From the NCBI RefSeq assembly GCF_900142395.1, contig NZ_FRAS01000026.1, forward strand, positions 1 through 52,728: a stretch of DNA of 52,728 nt, written 5' to 3'. This DNA is from Hymenobacter psychrotolerans DSM 18569 (GTDB lineage: Bacteria; Bacteroidota; Bacteroidia; Cytophagales; Hymenobacteraceae). A model generated the notes under the pieces. That model ran no database searches and was not told the origin of the DNA. It was given only the letters and a program-made list of their open reading frames with translations. Below, one piece after another: positions 8,828-18,500 of this stretch. A program made the translations under genes and the position numbers. Numbering within the stretch: the stretch's first letter is position 1; each line of letters begins with the position of its first letter.

Positions 8828-10306
8828 TTACATGAACAGCAGCGCCGCCAGCGCCAGGCCGGCAAAAGCCAGCACCCAGGTATAGGGCAGCGTATTCCAG
8901 AGCACTTTCTGCACGTCGACGCGCATTTCGTTGGCCAGCCACACGTTCTGGGTGTTGGTGGGGTCGCTGATGCTTTGGATGGGCCCCACGGCCATGAGCA
9001 GGCCCATAATGGCCAGCGGGTTGAAGCCCGATGCCAGGAACACGGCCGCCAACCCGTAGCCCATGCCCCACACGTTGAGAGGGCCGCGGTAGAGCGCCAG
9101 CGGGGCCGCCAGCGTGAAAATCAGCACGTACGACCAGGCGTGCTGGGGCTGCACCACCGCCAGCAGCGGCCGCAGCAGCCCCAGCACCGGCCAGCCGTCG
9201 GGGTAAGCTGCCAGCGGCACGCCCGGCCCCATAATGGCCACCAGCAGCATGCCGATGCCGAACATGAGCACTACGGCCGGCATTACCACCGCCCCGCCTT
9301 CCAGCGCAGCCTGCACCAGCAGGTTGAGGCTGCCGCGCCGATAAGTGCTGGCAAAGGCGTATAACAGCCCCAGAATGAAAGCGGCAATAAAATTCACGTC
9401 AAACAGCAGAATCAGCAGCAGCGGAATCAGGGGCGAGAAGTAGGCCGACCAGTGCACTTCGCCGGAAGCTTTTGTTTTGTCGCTAAGCACGGCCCGCACT
9501 GCTACCAGCAGCGCCAGCGCCGCCAGGCCGGCCGCCGTGGCCCATTTCAGGCCCGTGCCGGCCCGCCCGGCCACCGTGCCCAGCTGCTGCTGCGCGGCCG
9601 GCGTCAGGCCGTAGTGGTAGCCGCCGATAAGCCCCGCCACCACAGCCAGCGTCAGCAGACTGCCCGTGATGATGCGGCGCAGGTTCAGCTCCTGCCCGTC
9701 GCGGTAAAGCTGCGCGGTGATGTAGATGAGCGCCGCCGTGGTACTCACCCCAAACATGAGCAGCGCAAACGGCCGCACCTGCTCCAGCTGAAGGCCCATC
9801 ACGCTCACGTACACGGCCCAGTTGGTGGCGTTGAGCGTGCCGCCGATGCTGAGCCCGAACAGAAAGATGCCCACCGTCGTCAGCCCCCCAATCCCCACCG
9901 AAGAGAGGATGGGCAGCACGATGGTAGCCACCATGATGATGGCTCCCAGCCCCGTAACGGTAGTAAACAGCAGCGCAATAATGGCCAGCATACTCACGGC
10001 AATAATCCAGGGGTTGTCGCCCGACAGCTCGGCACCCTTCTTCACGAAGCTCTCCACCACACGTGTCTTCTGTAGCATCACGCTGAGCATACTGCCGAAG
10101 ATGGCCACTGTGTAGGCTCCGTGCAGCTTCACGGCCCCGGCTCCGATGACGTGCTCCAGCACGTCGGGCACCCGGATGCCGCCCAGCAGCGCCACCAGCA
10201 CGGCCATGAGTGGCAAGGCCAGCAGCGCCGGCAGCTTGCGCAGAAACATGAGCAGCGCCATTAGGGCAAATACGCCCACCAGGGCCAGCAATTGGAGAGT
10301 CTGCAT
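8828..10306 (-). CDS. Multi-spanning permease, ion-transporter (GntP/CitMHS-like) type
   Basis: From the ATG at 10306 this is a 492-aa membrane protein with about 12 hydrophobic segments (for example LLALVGVFALMALLMFL, LPALLALPLMAVLVALLGG, GAIIMVATIVLPIL). The longer frame adds a basic leader that looks untranslated, so the inner ATG before QTLQLL was chosen. Repeated Gly/Asn segments such as GGTLNATNWAVYVSV and a late SISDPTNTQNVW are reminiscent of the IT superfamily of anion and sugar-acid transporters. It lies between nanE (75 nt upstream) and the CBM9-like gene, so uptake of an amino sugar or related acid is plausible. The substrate cannot be read from sequence. Confidence 0.7.
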   Translation of the reverse strand: MQTLQLLALVGVFALMALLMFLRKLPALLALPLMAVLVALLGGIRVPDVLEHVIGAGAVKLHGAYTVAIFGSMLSVMLQKTRVVESFVKKGAELSGDNPWIIAVSMLAIIALLFTTVTGLGAIIMVATIVLPILSSVGIGGLTTVGIFLFGLSIGGTLNATNWAVYVSVMGLQLEQVRPFALLMFGVSTTAALIYITAQLYRDGQELNLRRIITGSLLTLAVVAGLIGGYHYGLTPAAQQQLGTVAGRAGTGLKWATAAGLAALALLVAVRAVLSDKTKASGEVHWSAYFSPLIPLLLILLFDVNFIAAFILGLLYAFASTYRRGSLNLLVQAALEGGAVVMPAVVLMFGIGMLLVAIMGPGVPLAAYPDGWPVLGLLRPLLAVVQPQHAWSYVLIFTLAAPLALYRGPLNVWGMGYGLAAVFLASGFNPLAIMGLLMAVGPIQSISDPTNTQNVWLANEMRVDVQKVLWNTLPYTWVLAFAGLALAALLFM

Positions 10307-10380
10307 CCGAAGCAGGAAGAGAGAGGGAGACAGGAGAAGAAGTGTGGTAGCCGGATAGACCCGGATTGGGGCCCGTTCCC

Positions 10381-11091
10381 TTAAGCTGCCGGCCCGGCCT
10401 GCAGCGCCTGCACGTACCATTCAGTGATGAGCGTGGGCCGGGTGATGGCCGAGCCCGCCACCACGGCCCAGGCCCCGGCCTGCCGCGCCGCCGCCGCGTC
10501 GGCGGGTGTATTCAGGCGGCCCTCCGCAAAAACCGGGACGCGCACCCGCGCGGCCAGCTCGCGCACTAGGGCCAGGTCGGGGCCGGCGGCGTTCAGGTGC
10601 GCGGTTTCGGGCGTGTAGCCGCTGAGGGTGGTGGAAAGGCAGTCGGCGCCGGCCGCCACGCAGGCTTCACCTTCAGCCACGGTGGCAATGTCGGCCATTA
10701 CCAGGCAGCCCACCTCGGTTTTCACCTGGCGGATGAAGTCGGGGCCGTTCAGGTTTTCCCGCGTGCGCAGGGTGCCGTCGATGGCCACTATAGCGCAGCT
10801 CATTTCGGCCAGGGCCCGCACGCCTGCCAGCGTGCCCGTGATGCACACGGTGCCATCGGCGAAGGATGACTTCAGCAGCCCGATGACCGGCACAGTAACT
10901 TCTGTCAGGATGCGGCGGGTTTTATCGAGGCCCTCGGAGCGGATGCCTACGGCCCCGCCCAGCACGGCGGCGCGGGCAAACAGGGCAACGCCCTCGGGGC
11001 TATTAAAGGGCGAGTCACCTTCGGCCTGGCAGGACACGATGAGGCCGCCGCGCAGCGCGGGCCAGGGGAGAGTACGGGAATAGTGCTTCAT
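10381..11091 (-). CDS. nanE: N-acetylmannosamine-6-phosphate 2-epimerase
   Basis: This 236-aa TIM-barrel protein converts ManNAc-6-P to GlcNAc-6-P. Recognisable NanE stretches are GGLIVSCQAEGDSPF at the N-terminus, AVGIRSEG, VPVIGLLK, IVAIDGTLR, LVMADIATVAEG, CLSTTLSGYTPE and VPVFAEGRLNTP, with VVAGSAITRP at the phosphate-binding end. The length matches the family. It is the first gene of a leftward operon and diverges from nagB across a 258-nt region. It would feed ManNAc-derived or sialic-acid-derived sugar into the NagB route. No sialic acid lyase or ManNAc kinase is visible in the window. Confidence 0.93.
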   Translation of the reverse strand: MKHYSRTLPWPALRGGLIVSCQAEGDSPFNSPEGVALFARAAVLGGAVGIRSEGLDKTRRILTEVTVPVIGLLKSSFADGTVCITGTLAGVRALAEMSCAIVAIDGTLRTRENLNGPDFIRQVKTEVGCLVMADIATVAEGEACVAAGADCLSTTLSGYTPETAHLNAAGPDLALVRELAARVRVPVFAEGRLNTPADAAAARQAGAWAVVAGSAITRPTLITEWYVQALQAGPAA

Positions 11092-11349
11092 GCAGCTAGT
11101 TGGACTTAAGCGGGAGCAGGCCCCGCCGGATGATTGGCGGCTGGTAGCGGGCTGCCGCTTTTTTTCAGGAAATTTTCGATGGATTATTAAGGGGTAGTCA
11201 ACCCGCAGGCGTCTTTAGCAGCGAAACCCAGCTTTTTTGACGGTCCGGCTTGGGCCCACTTGCTTTTGCTTGGCCCACTGGCCGGCGCGCTGGAATTGCA
11301 CTGCCCGATTTTCCTGATAAGACACGTTTCACCTGCCTTTCCCCTAACC
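11092..11349. promoter_or_regulatory. Divergent intergenic region nanE / nagB
   Basis: This 258-nt gap separates divergent amino-sugar genes and must hold promoters in both directions. I see AT-rich patches (about 11158-11190) and a TTGACG at about 11237, but no clear match to the Bacteroidota TTTG / TAnnTTTG promoter pair and no convincing operator palindrome. Confidence 0.4.
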
Positions 11350-13275
11350 ATGACTGCTGCTGACGTGCTCCACGCCGAGCGAATCCCTACCACCATCTAC
11401 TCCGATTCGGAGCAGGCCTCTATTGCTGCGGCCGGGGAAATTGCTGCCCTCATCCGGCAGCGCGCCCGGGAAGGCCGTCCGGCCGTGCTGGGCCTGGCCA
11501 CCGGCTCCACACCCACGCGCCTGTATGAGGAACTGGTGCGGCTGCATCAGGAGGAGGGGCTGAGCTTTCAGAATGTCGTGACGTTCAACCTCGACGAGTA
11601 CTTCCCGATGGCGCCCGACTCGCTGCAGAGCTACGTGCGCTTCATGCGCGAGTACCTGTTCGACCACATCGACATCCGGCCCGAAAACGTGCACATCCCC
11701 GACGGCACCGTGCCCGCCGACCAGGTAGCCGAGTTCTGCCGCCGCTATGAAGAGCAGATTCGCGAAGCCGGCGGAATCGACCTGCAGCTGCTGGGCATCG
11801 GGCGCACCGGCCACATCGGCTTCAATGAGCCCGGCTCCGGCGCCGCCTCCCGCACCCGCCTCATCACCCTCGACCACATCACGCGCACCGACGCCGCCTC
11901 CGACTTCTACGGCGAGGAAAACGTGCCGCGCCGCGCCATCACCATGGGCGTGGGCACCATTCTCGAGGCCCGGCGAATTATGCTGCTGGCCTGGGGCGAA
12001 GGCAAGGCCGCCGTGGTGAAGCGCATGGTGGAAGGCGACATGACCGACTCGGTGCCGGCCACCTACCTGCAGAAGCACGCCAGCGTGCACGTCATCCTGG
12101 ACGAGGCCGCCGCCGCCGAGCTGACCCGCGTGAAAACGCCTTGGCTGGTAGGCCTGGACCAGCACTGGCACGACGATGCGCAGGTGCGCAAAGCCGTAAC
12201 CTGGCTGGCGCGCACCTTGCAAAAGCCCATCCTCAAGCTCACGGCCGAGGAATACAACGAGCACGGCCTGTCCGACCTGCTGGCCGAGTCGGGCGCGGCC
12301 TACGACATTAACATCAAGGTGTTCAACCAGCTGCAGTACACCATCACGGGCTGGCCCGGCGGCAAGCCCAACGCCGACGATACGCACCGCCCCGAGCGGG
12401 CCATGCCCTTTACCAAGCGGGCTCTCATCTTCTCGCCCCACCCCGACGACGACGTTATCAGCATGGGCGGCACGCTGCTGCGGCTGGTGGACCAGGGCCA
12501 CGAGGTGCACGTGGCCTACCAGACGTCCGGCAACATTGCCGTGTTTGATGACGAGGCCATCCGCTTTGCGGATTTTGTGGCCGAGTATGATGAAGCCTTC
12601 AACATGGCCGGCGAGCAGCCCGGCGATAATATCTACCGCCGCGTGGCCGACACGCTCAAAAGCAAGCAACCCGGCCAGGTCGATTCCGACGAGGTGCAGC
12701 AGATTAAGGGCCTCATCCGGCGCGGCGAGGCCCGCAGCGCCCTGCGCTACGCCGGCCTCGACCCCGACACCCGCGCCCACTTCCAGGACCTGCCGTTCTA
12801 CGAAACCGGCCGGGTACGCAAAAAGCCGCTCGGCGAAGCCGACATCCAGCTCACCATCGACCTGCTCAACCGCCTGCAGCCCCACCAGATTTACGCCGCC
12901 GGCGACCTGAGCGACCCGCACGGCACGCACCGCGTGTGTTTGGCGGCCATCTTCGAGGCCGTGCGCCGGTTGAAAGCGGCGGGTACACCCTGGCTGCAGG
13001 ACTGCTGGGTGTGGCTCTACCGCGGGGCCTGGCAGGAGTGGGACGTGGCCGAAATTGAAATGGCTGTGCCCCTGAGCCCGGAGGAGCTTACGCGCAAGCG
13101 CCGCGCCATCTTCAAGCACCAAAGCCAGAAAGACCGGCCGCTGTTTCCGGGGGCCGACCAGCGCGAGTTCTGGCAGCGGGCCGAGGAGCGCAACCGCACC
13201 ACCGCCCAGCTCTATGACCAGCTCGGCCTGCCCGAGTACGAAGCTATTGAGGCTTTCGTGCGCTGGAAATTCTAG
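11350..13275 (+). CDS. nagB: Glucosamine-6-phosphate deaminase fused to PIG-L/LmbE deacetylase-like domain
   Basis: The start was set at ATG 11350 (MTAADVLHAERIPTTIYSDS); the longer frame has a hydrophobic leader unlike homologues. Residues about 10-270 are a NagB isomerase domain: LGLATGSTPT, FNLDEYF, and GIGRTGHIGFNEPGSG with the substrate-loop His and Glu. The E. coli catalytic Asp in GNDGH is Thr here (GRTGH), which I believe is common in this Bacteroidota group. Residues about 355-640 form a PIG-L domain with the zinc motif SPHPDDDV and a later DPHGTH. The fusion could couple deacetylation and deamination, ending in fructose-6-P and ammonia. No separate NagA lies in the window. Deacetylase activity is inferred from the fold. 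Confidence 0.9.
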   Translation: MTAADVLHAERIPTTIYSDSEQASIAAAGEIAALIRQRAREGRPAVLGLATGSTPTRLYEELVRLHQEEGLSFQNVVTFNLDEYFPMAPDSLQSYVRFMREYLFDHIDIRPENVHIPDGTVPADQVAEFCRRYEEQIREAGGIDLQLLGIGRTGHIGFNEPGSGAASRTRLITLDHITRTDAASDFYGEENVPRRAITMGVGTILEARRIMLLAWGEGKAAVVKRMVEGDMTDSVPATYLQKHASVHVILDEAAAAELTRVKTPWLVGLDQHWHDDAQVRKAVTWLARTLQKPILKLTAEEYNEHGLSDLLAESGAAYDINIKVFNQLQYTITGWPGGKPNADDTHRPERAMPFTKRALIFSPHPDDDVISMGGTLLRLVDQGHEVHVAYQTSGNIAVFDDEAIRFADFVAEYDEAFNMAGEQPGDNIYRRVADTLKSKQPGQVDSDEVQQIKGLIRRGEARSALRYAGLDPDTRAHFQDLPFYETGRVRKKPLGEADIQLTIDLLNRLQPHQIYAAGDLSDPHGTHRVCLAAIFEAVRRLKAAGTPWLQDCWVWLYRGAWQEWDVAEIEMAVPLSPEELTRKRRAIFKHQSQKDRPLFPGADQREFWQRAEERNRTTAQLYDQLGLPEYEAIEAFVRWKF

Positions 13276-13277
13276 CA

Positions 13278-13313
13278 AAAGGACGCCGCATACATGCGGC
13301 GTCCTTTCTGTTT
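13278..13313 (+). terminator. Intrinsic terminator after nagB
   Basis: A 13-bp stem (AAAGGACGCCGCA / TGCGGCGTCCTTT) with loop TACA starts three bases after the nagB stop and runs into a T-rich stretch. Confidence 0.9.
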
Positions 13314-13582
13314 TCCTGCCTTGGCTTTTAGCGCAGTCAGTATGGCCGGAAGCTCACTCGGCTGCCGCCGGTGCAGGTTGCCGGCAGCGGCGTTTTTTGC
13401 TGATTGTAGTGGTGCAGGTGTGTCAACTGTGATTTTCAGCCGACAAGCGCAAAAGCGTTGCTTTCTCGTCGGTGTCGCGCAAAAACAGCCCCTGACGGCC
13501 AGATTTGAGAAAAAAAACAGAGTTTTTGTAAAGAAATTTGGTTTGGCGCGGGGGAACCGGCATTTTTAACAAAACGATTCTG
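13314..13582 (+). promoter_or_regulatory. Upstream region of the PUL sigma factor
   Basis: About 270 nt between the nagB terminator and the sigma gene, rich in A/T close to the start (13500-13580: A-tract, TTTTTGTAAAG, AAATTTGGTTTG). It probably holds the promoter of the sigma gene, but the TTTG boxes are too many and too irregularly spaced to pick one. Confidence 0.35.
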
Positions 13583-14218
13583 ATGGATTCCTCCCACCCG
13601 TCCACCGCTCTGCTTCTTCACCGGATTGCCACCGCCGACGACCGGCGGGCGTTCGAGCAGTTCTTCACCCTGTATTACCCGCGGCTGCTGAAATTTGCCC
13701 ACTTCTACGTGAAGTCGCGGGAACTGGCAGAGGAGGTAGTGTCAGATGTGTTTTTCAAGCTGTGGCAGAAGCGCGCCACGCTGCCGGAGGTGAAGCACAT
13801 GGATAGCTACCTCTACATTTCCATCAAAAATCAGTCACTGAACTACCTGCAGAAAGCAGAAAATCAGCCTGCTATTCCGCTGGAAGATCTGCCGGCTTAC
13901 CTGAGCGTGGAAACCCTCACCCCGGAGCGCACGCTGCTGGTATCGGAGCTGCAGGCCGAGATTCACCGGGCCGTAGACAAGCTGCCGCCGCAGTGTAAGA
14001 TCATCTTCAAGCTGATCCGCGAAGATGGCCTCAAGTACAAGGAGGTAGCCGAAATATTAGGGATTTCCACTAAAACCATTGAGGTTCAGATCGGCATTGC
14101 CATCAAGAAAATCAGCGTGGACTTGCAGGCCCACCTCACGGCCCGGCAGGCTCCGCCGCGCGTGCTGCGTATCGCTCAGGCCCTGATTCCGCTGCTGCTG
14201 GCCGGAGTGGCTAGCTAA
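13583..14218 (+). CDS. ECF RNA polymerase sigma factor (PUL type)
   Basis: The start is set at ATG 13583; the longer frame opens with TTG and a basic leader. The 211-aa protein has sigma region 2 (FEQFFTLYYPRLLKFAH, then VVSDVFFKLWQ) and region 4 (LPPQCKIIFKLI, YKEVAEILGISTKTIEVQI), the layout of the Bacteroidota expanded ECF group that pairs with FecR anti-sigma factors. The short tail after region 4 ends in a hydrophobic stretch (ALIPLLLAGVAS). It is followed by its own terminator, then FecR and a SusC with an STN domain. It should therefore direct transcription of the import locus when the outer-membrane receptor is occupied. Confidence 0.9.
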   Translation: MDSSHPSTALLLHRIATADDRRAFEQFFTLYYPRLLKFAHFYVKSRELAEEVVSDVFFKLWQKRATLPEVKHMDSYLYISIKNQSLNYLQKAENQPAIPLEDLPAYLSVETLTPERTLLVSELQAEIHRAVDKLPPQCKIIFKLIREDGLKYKEVAEILGISTKTIEVQIGIAIKKISVDLQAHLTARQAPPRVLRIAQALIPLLLAGVAS

Positions 14219-14252
14219 AGCAGGTGCCGCAAATTACTTGTCAGCCTCTATC

Positions 14253-14279
14253 AAGGCGCGGCCCCGGTCGCGCCTTTTT
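14253..14279 (+). terminator. Intrinsic terminator between sigma gene and fecR
   Basis: Stem AAGGCGCG / CGCGCCTT with loop GCCCCGGT, followed by Ts. It separates the sigma gene from fecR, so fecR-susC-susD need readthrough or their own promoter. Confidence 0.75.
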
Positions 14280-14302
14280 GCTGTACGGGTGTCCGGTATC
14301 AG

Positions 14303-14325
14303 CCTAATTTTACCGGGAAATTAGG
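14303..14325. promoter_or_regulatory. Inverted repeat upstream of fecR
   Basis: A perfect 8-bp inverted repeat (CCTAATTT, 7-nt loop TACCGGG, AAATTAGG) in an otherwise GC-rich gap, 60 nt before the fecR ATG. Being AT-rich and gene-proximal it may be an operator or part of the fecR-operon promoter. A hairpin role is also possible. Confidence 0.4.
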
Positions 14326-14385
14326 GGATGTGGGCCGCACTCATGTCTAGAAAATCAAACACGTCATTTGAGCTGTAAATACGGG

Positions 14386-15501
14386 ATGGAGATTTCCGAA
14401 CTATACGATCTTATCGGGAAAGAACTCGCCGGAGAACTCTCTGAGGTGGAGCGCGAAGTATTGCACGCCTGGCTGGCCCAGGCTACAGAAGAGGAGCGCC
14501 TCGTTTACGATGAAATTAGGCTGTTCTGGCAGGGGCCAAAGCCCGTTGCCAACCCCGCCGACACGGCCCGGGCCTTCGACCGCCTGCTCGCCCGCATCGA
14601 CGAGGCAGAGCAACCCGCCCCGGCTGGTGAGCCCACACCGCAGGCTACCGAAGCCGACGAAACTGGTGGCAGGGTAGTAGCCATGCCGCGTGCGTCGCGG
14701 TGGCGGCGCCTGTGGCTGGCAGCGGCCTCGGTGGCTGTGCTGGCAACGGGCGGCACCGTGGCCTACCGCCAGTACGCAGCGGCGCACACCGGTGCGGCCC
14801 CGCTCAGCTACGAGGAGCGCACCAACCCGCGCGGCACCAAGTCCAAGGTGCTGCTGGCCGATGGCACGGCCGTGTGGCTGAACGCCGACAGCCACTTGTG
14901 GTTTCCGGCCACGTTCAGCGGCGCGCGGCGCGAGGTGTACCTGGAAGGGGAAGCCTTCTTCGACGTGAAGCGCAACGAGCAGATGCCCTTCGTCATTCAC
15001 GTGGGCCGCCACGAGGTGCGCGTGCTGGGCACGTCCTTCAACGTGAAGGCCTATCAGGACGACGACGCCGTAGAAACGGCCGTCGTAACGGGCCGTGTGG
15101 CCTTTATTCGCGCGGCTCTGCCTGCTGCGGCCAAGCGCGACACCATCTACGTGGTACCCGACCAGAAGGTGGTGTACTCCAAAGCCAGCCACGAATTGCG
15201 GGTAGAGCAGGTCAACGGACTCGACTATGCCGCCTGGAACCAACGCTCCCTGATTTTCCAGGCCACGCCGCTGGCGGAAGTAGCCAAAACGCTGGAGCGG
15301 CAATACAACGTGACTGTGCGCTTCGAGGATGAGCGGCTGCGCAACTGCCGTCTCACTGGCCGCTTCAAGGATCAGTCGCTGCGCGAAGTGCTGCGCCTGA
15401 TTGAAATGACCCGCGCCTTCGATTTTGAACTGCATAACAATTCCTTGCTCATTAAGGGCCTTGGCTGCGACAGTGAAGCCCCTGAGCGCCTGACCATCTG
15501 A
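14386..15501 (+). CDS. FecR-type anti-sigma factor
   Basis: The start is set at ATG 14386 (MEISELYDLIGKELAG). The 371-aa protein has an N-terminal cytoplasmic anti-sigma helix region (residues 1-100), one membrane segment (RLWLAAASVAVLATGGTVAY), a periplasmic FecR domain (LLADGTAVWLNADSHLWFP, YLEGEAFFDVKR, RVLGTSFNVKAY) and a C-terminal DUF4974-like domain (LAEVAKTLERQYNV, LTGRFKDQSLREVL). It would hold the upstream ECF sigma factor until the STN domain of the SusC receptor signals through the periplasm. The order sigma, fecR, susC, susD is the classical arrangement. Confidence 0.93.
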   Translation: MEISELYDLIGKELAGELSEVEREVLHAWLAQATEEERLVYDEIRLFWQGPKPVANPADTARAFDRLLARIDEAEQPAPAGEPTPQATEADETGGRVVAMPRASRWRRLWLAAASVAVLATGGTVAYRQYAAAHTGAAPLSYEERTNPRGTKSKVLLADGTAVWLNADSHLWFPATFSGARREVYLEGEAFFDVKRNEQMPFVIHVGRHEVRVLGTSFNVKAYQDDDAVETAVVTGRVAFIRAALPAAAKRDTIYVVPDQKVVYSKASHELRVEQVNGLDYAAWNQRSLIFQATPLAEVAKTLERQYNVTVRFEDERLRNCRLTGRFKDQSLREVLRLIEMTRAFDFELHNNSLLIKGLGCDSEAPERLTI

Positions 15502-15575
15502 TAACATGCTATGGCCTGCGTGCGCGCCTGGTGTGTCCTCTGTTTTGCTTCCCACCTTCCCGCCAATCCCCCCAC

Positions 15576-18500
15576 ATGACCCCAAGGCTACTCCCGGATT
15601 CTGTTTTTCGCCGGCACCCCGCCCCCCGCACCGCCGGCAAGGCGCTGCTGGTGGCCAGCTCTTTGCTGCTGGCTAACCTGTCGGCCGGCAACGGCGCGCA
15701 GCTGCAGGCCGCGCCCAGCGGTGCCACGGCCGCCACCATCACGCTCAAGGCTAAGGATAAGGAGGTCACGTATCTGCTGCGCGAAATCGAGCGCCAGAGC
15801 AGCTACGTCTTTATCTACAGCGACAACCGCCTCGACAAGCGCCGCCGTCAGACTGTCAGCCTGGCCAATGTGCCCCTGGAAACGGCCCTCGACCAAGTGC
15901 TGCGCCCGCTGGGCATGGAATACCGCATTGTGGGCCAGCAAATCATCCTCACGCCCCGCCGCACCGACTCGTCGGGAGCGGCGCCCCTGACGCCGGCCAA
16001 CGGCAGCCTGGTGGCGCTGTCGGGCCCGCCCGCGCCGGTAGTGAGCCGGCTGACGGCGGCCCGCACCGTGAGCGGCACCGTAACGGCCCGCGACGGCAGT
16101 GGCCCGCTGCCCGGCGTGAACGTGGTAGCGAAAGGCACGACAGTCGGCACGGCCACCAACGCCGAAGGCTTTTTCACGCTGGAAGTTCCGGAGGGTGCTA
16201 CCACGCTCGTGTTCAGCTATATCGGGTTTGCCGCCCAGGAAGTGGAGATTGGCAGCCAGACAACGCTGGCCGTGGCCCTGGCCGCAGACACCAAAACCCT
16301 GTCGGAGGTGGTCGTGACGGGCTTCGGCCTGGAGCGGCAGCGCAAGTCGCTGGGCTACTCGGTGCAGGACGTGAAAGCCGCCGAAATTGTGGTGGCGCGC
16401 GAACCCAACATCATCAACTCGCTGAGCGGCAAGCTGGCCGGCGTGCAAATCAACCGCAACGGCTCGGGCCCGGCCGGCTCCACCAACATCATCATCCGCG
16501 GCTACACCTCGCTCACCCGCGACAGCCGCCCGCTGGTGGTGGTAGACGGCGTACCCATCGACAACACCAACCTGCAGCAGGCCAGCCGCCTGGGCGGCTT
16601 CGACTCCGGCGACGGCCTCTCCACCATCAACCCCGAAGACATTGAGAGCATCTCGGTGCTGAAGGGCGGCAACGCGGCGGCCCTGTACGGCAACCGCGCC
16701 GCCAACGGCGTGCTGATTGTGACTACCAAGAAGGGCCGCAAAAACCAGGGCCTGGGTGTGTCGCTGAACTCCAACACCACCTTCGACCGGGTGCAGGTGC
16801 TCACCGACTACCAGAACGAGTACGGGCAGGGCACGCAGGGCCGCTTTCTGAGCAACACCGCCGGCCAGCCCATCCTGACGGCCGACGGCTTCCCGCAGCT
16901 GCAGCAGGCGGGCGAGAACATCGGCAGCTGGGGCGCGCGCATGGACGGGCAGCAGGTTCGCCATTGGACCGGCGAAATCAAGCCTTACAGCCCGCAGCCC
17001 AACAACATCGAGGATTTCTTTGAAACCGGCTATACCACCTCCAATACAGTAGCCCTGACCGGCGGCACTGAAAAGTCAACGCTGCGTGTGTCGCTGAGCG
17101 ACCTGCGCAACAAAGGCACCTACCCCAACAGCCGGCTGGTGCGCGACAACGTGACGCTGCGCGGCACCACTTCGCTGGGCGACAAGCTCTCGGTGGATAC
17201 CAAGCTCAACTATACGTTTCAGCGCACCTTTAACCGCCCCACGCTAGGCGCCAGCCCCGACAACGTGATGACGCAGTTCCTGTACATGCCCCGCAGCGTG
17301 TACATCGACGACCTGCGCGACTACCGCGACCCGGTGACGCTGCAGCCCCGGCTCTGGAACCTGAACACCCAGCTGGCGGCCGGCGTACTGGCCTCCGGCA
17401 CCCAGCGCCAGAACCCGTTCTGGGCCGCTTACCTAAACACCAACGAGGTGAGCCAGGACCGGGTGAACGGCTCGGTGGCCATCCGCTACGACATCCTGCC
17501 CTGGCTGTGGCTGCAGGTGCGCGGCGGCACCGACTTCTACACCTCGCGCTCCGGCTACCGCTACGCCAGCTGGACCAGCTGGAACACCACGGCCGTGCCC
17601 GACCGGGGCGGCCTGTCGGAAAGCACGTTCCGGGTGAAGGAAACCAACATGGACTTCATCCTGAGCGGCACGCGCAACCTGAGCGAGGACTTCGAGCTGA
17701 CGGCCCAGGCCTTTGGCAACCTGCTGCAGCGCCGCAACGAGCAGGCCGGCGCGTCCACGCAGGGCCTGAACGTGCCCAACCTGTTCACCATCGACAACGG
17801 GGCGGCCCGCGTGCCCATCTACAACTTCTCGCGCTCCGAAGTGCAGTCGTTGTTTGGGCGGGCCCAGCTGAACTTCCGCAACGCGGTGTTTCTGGAAGCC
17901 ACCGGCCGCAACGACTGGGACTCCACGCTGCCGCGCGGCAACTGGTCGTACTTCTACCCCAGCACCTCGCTGGCTGTGGCCTACACCGATCTGCTGAAGC
18001 TGGACTCTAAAGTGTTGAGCCTGGGCAAGCTGCGTGCCTCCTGGGCCCGTGTGGGCAAGGGAGCCAGCCCCTACGAGCTGACCACGCTCTACGACCTGGG
18101 CTCGGGCATTGCCAACGGGCCGGGCGTGGGCTCCTCGCACCTGGGCCAGGCCTTTGCCAACCTGCAGGACCAGTTGCCCGCCGTTAACCTCAAGCCCCAG
18201 ACCACGCGCTCCATTGAGTTTGGCTCGGAGATGCGCTTTTTCAAGGACCGCGCCGGCCTCGACCTGACCGTGTACCGCACCAACACCTTCAACCAGGTAA
18301 CCAGCATCGGCGTAACGGCGGCCTCGGGCTTCCGCAGCCAGCTCATCAACGCCGGCAACATTCAGAACCAGGGCCTGGAAATTGTGGGCCTTGTGACGCC
18401 GGTGAAGCTGGAAAACGGCTTCCGCTGGGATTTGACCGCTAACTGGGCCAAGAACCAATCCAAGGTAGTAGCCCTCAACGAGGGCGGGGTGTCGTACTTC

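Noticed and set aside
11344..13278. 644-aa minus-strand open frame over nagB
   Set aside because: Exact antisense of the NagB-PIG-L gene with skewed composition; a coding shadow.
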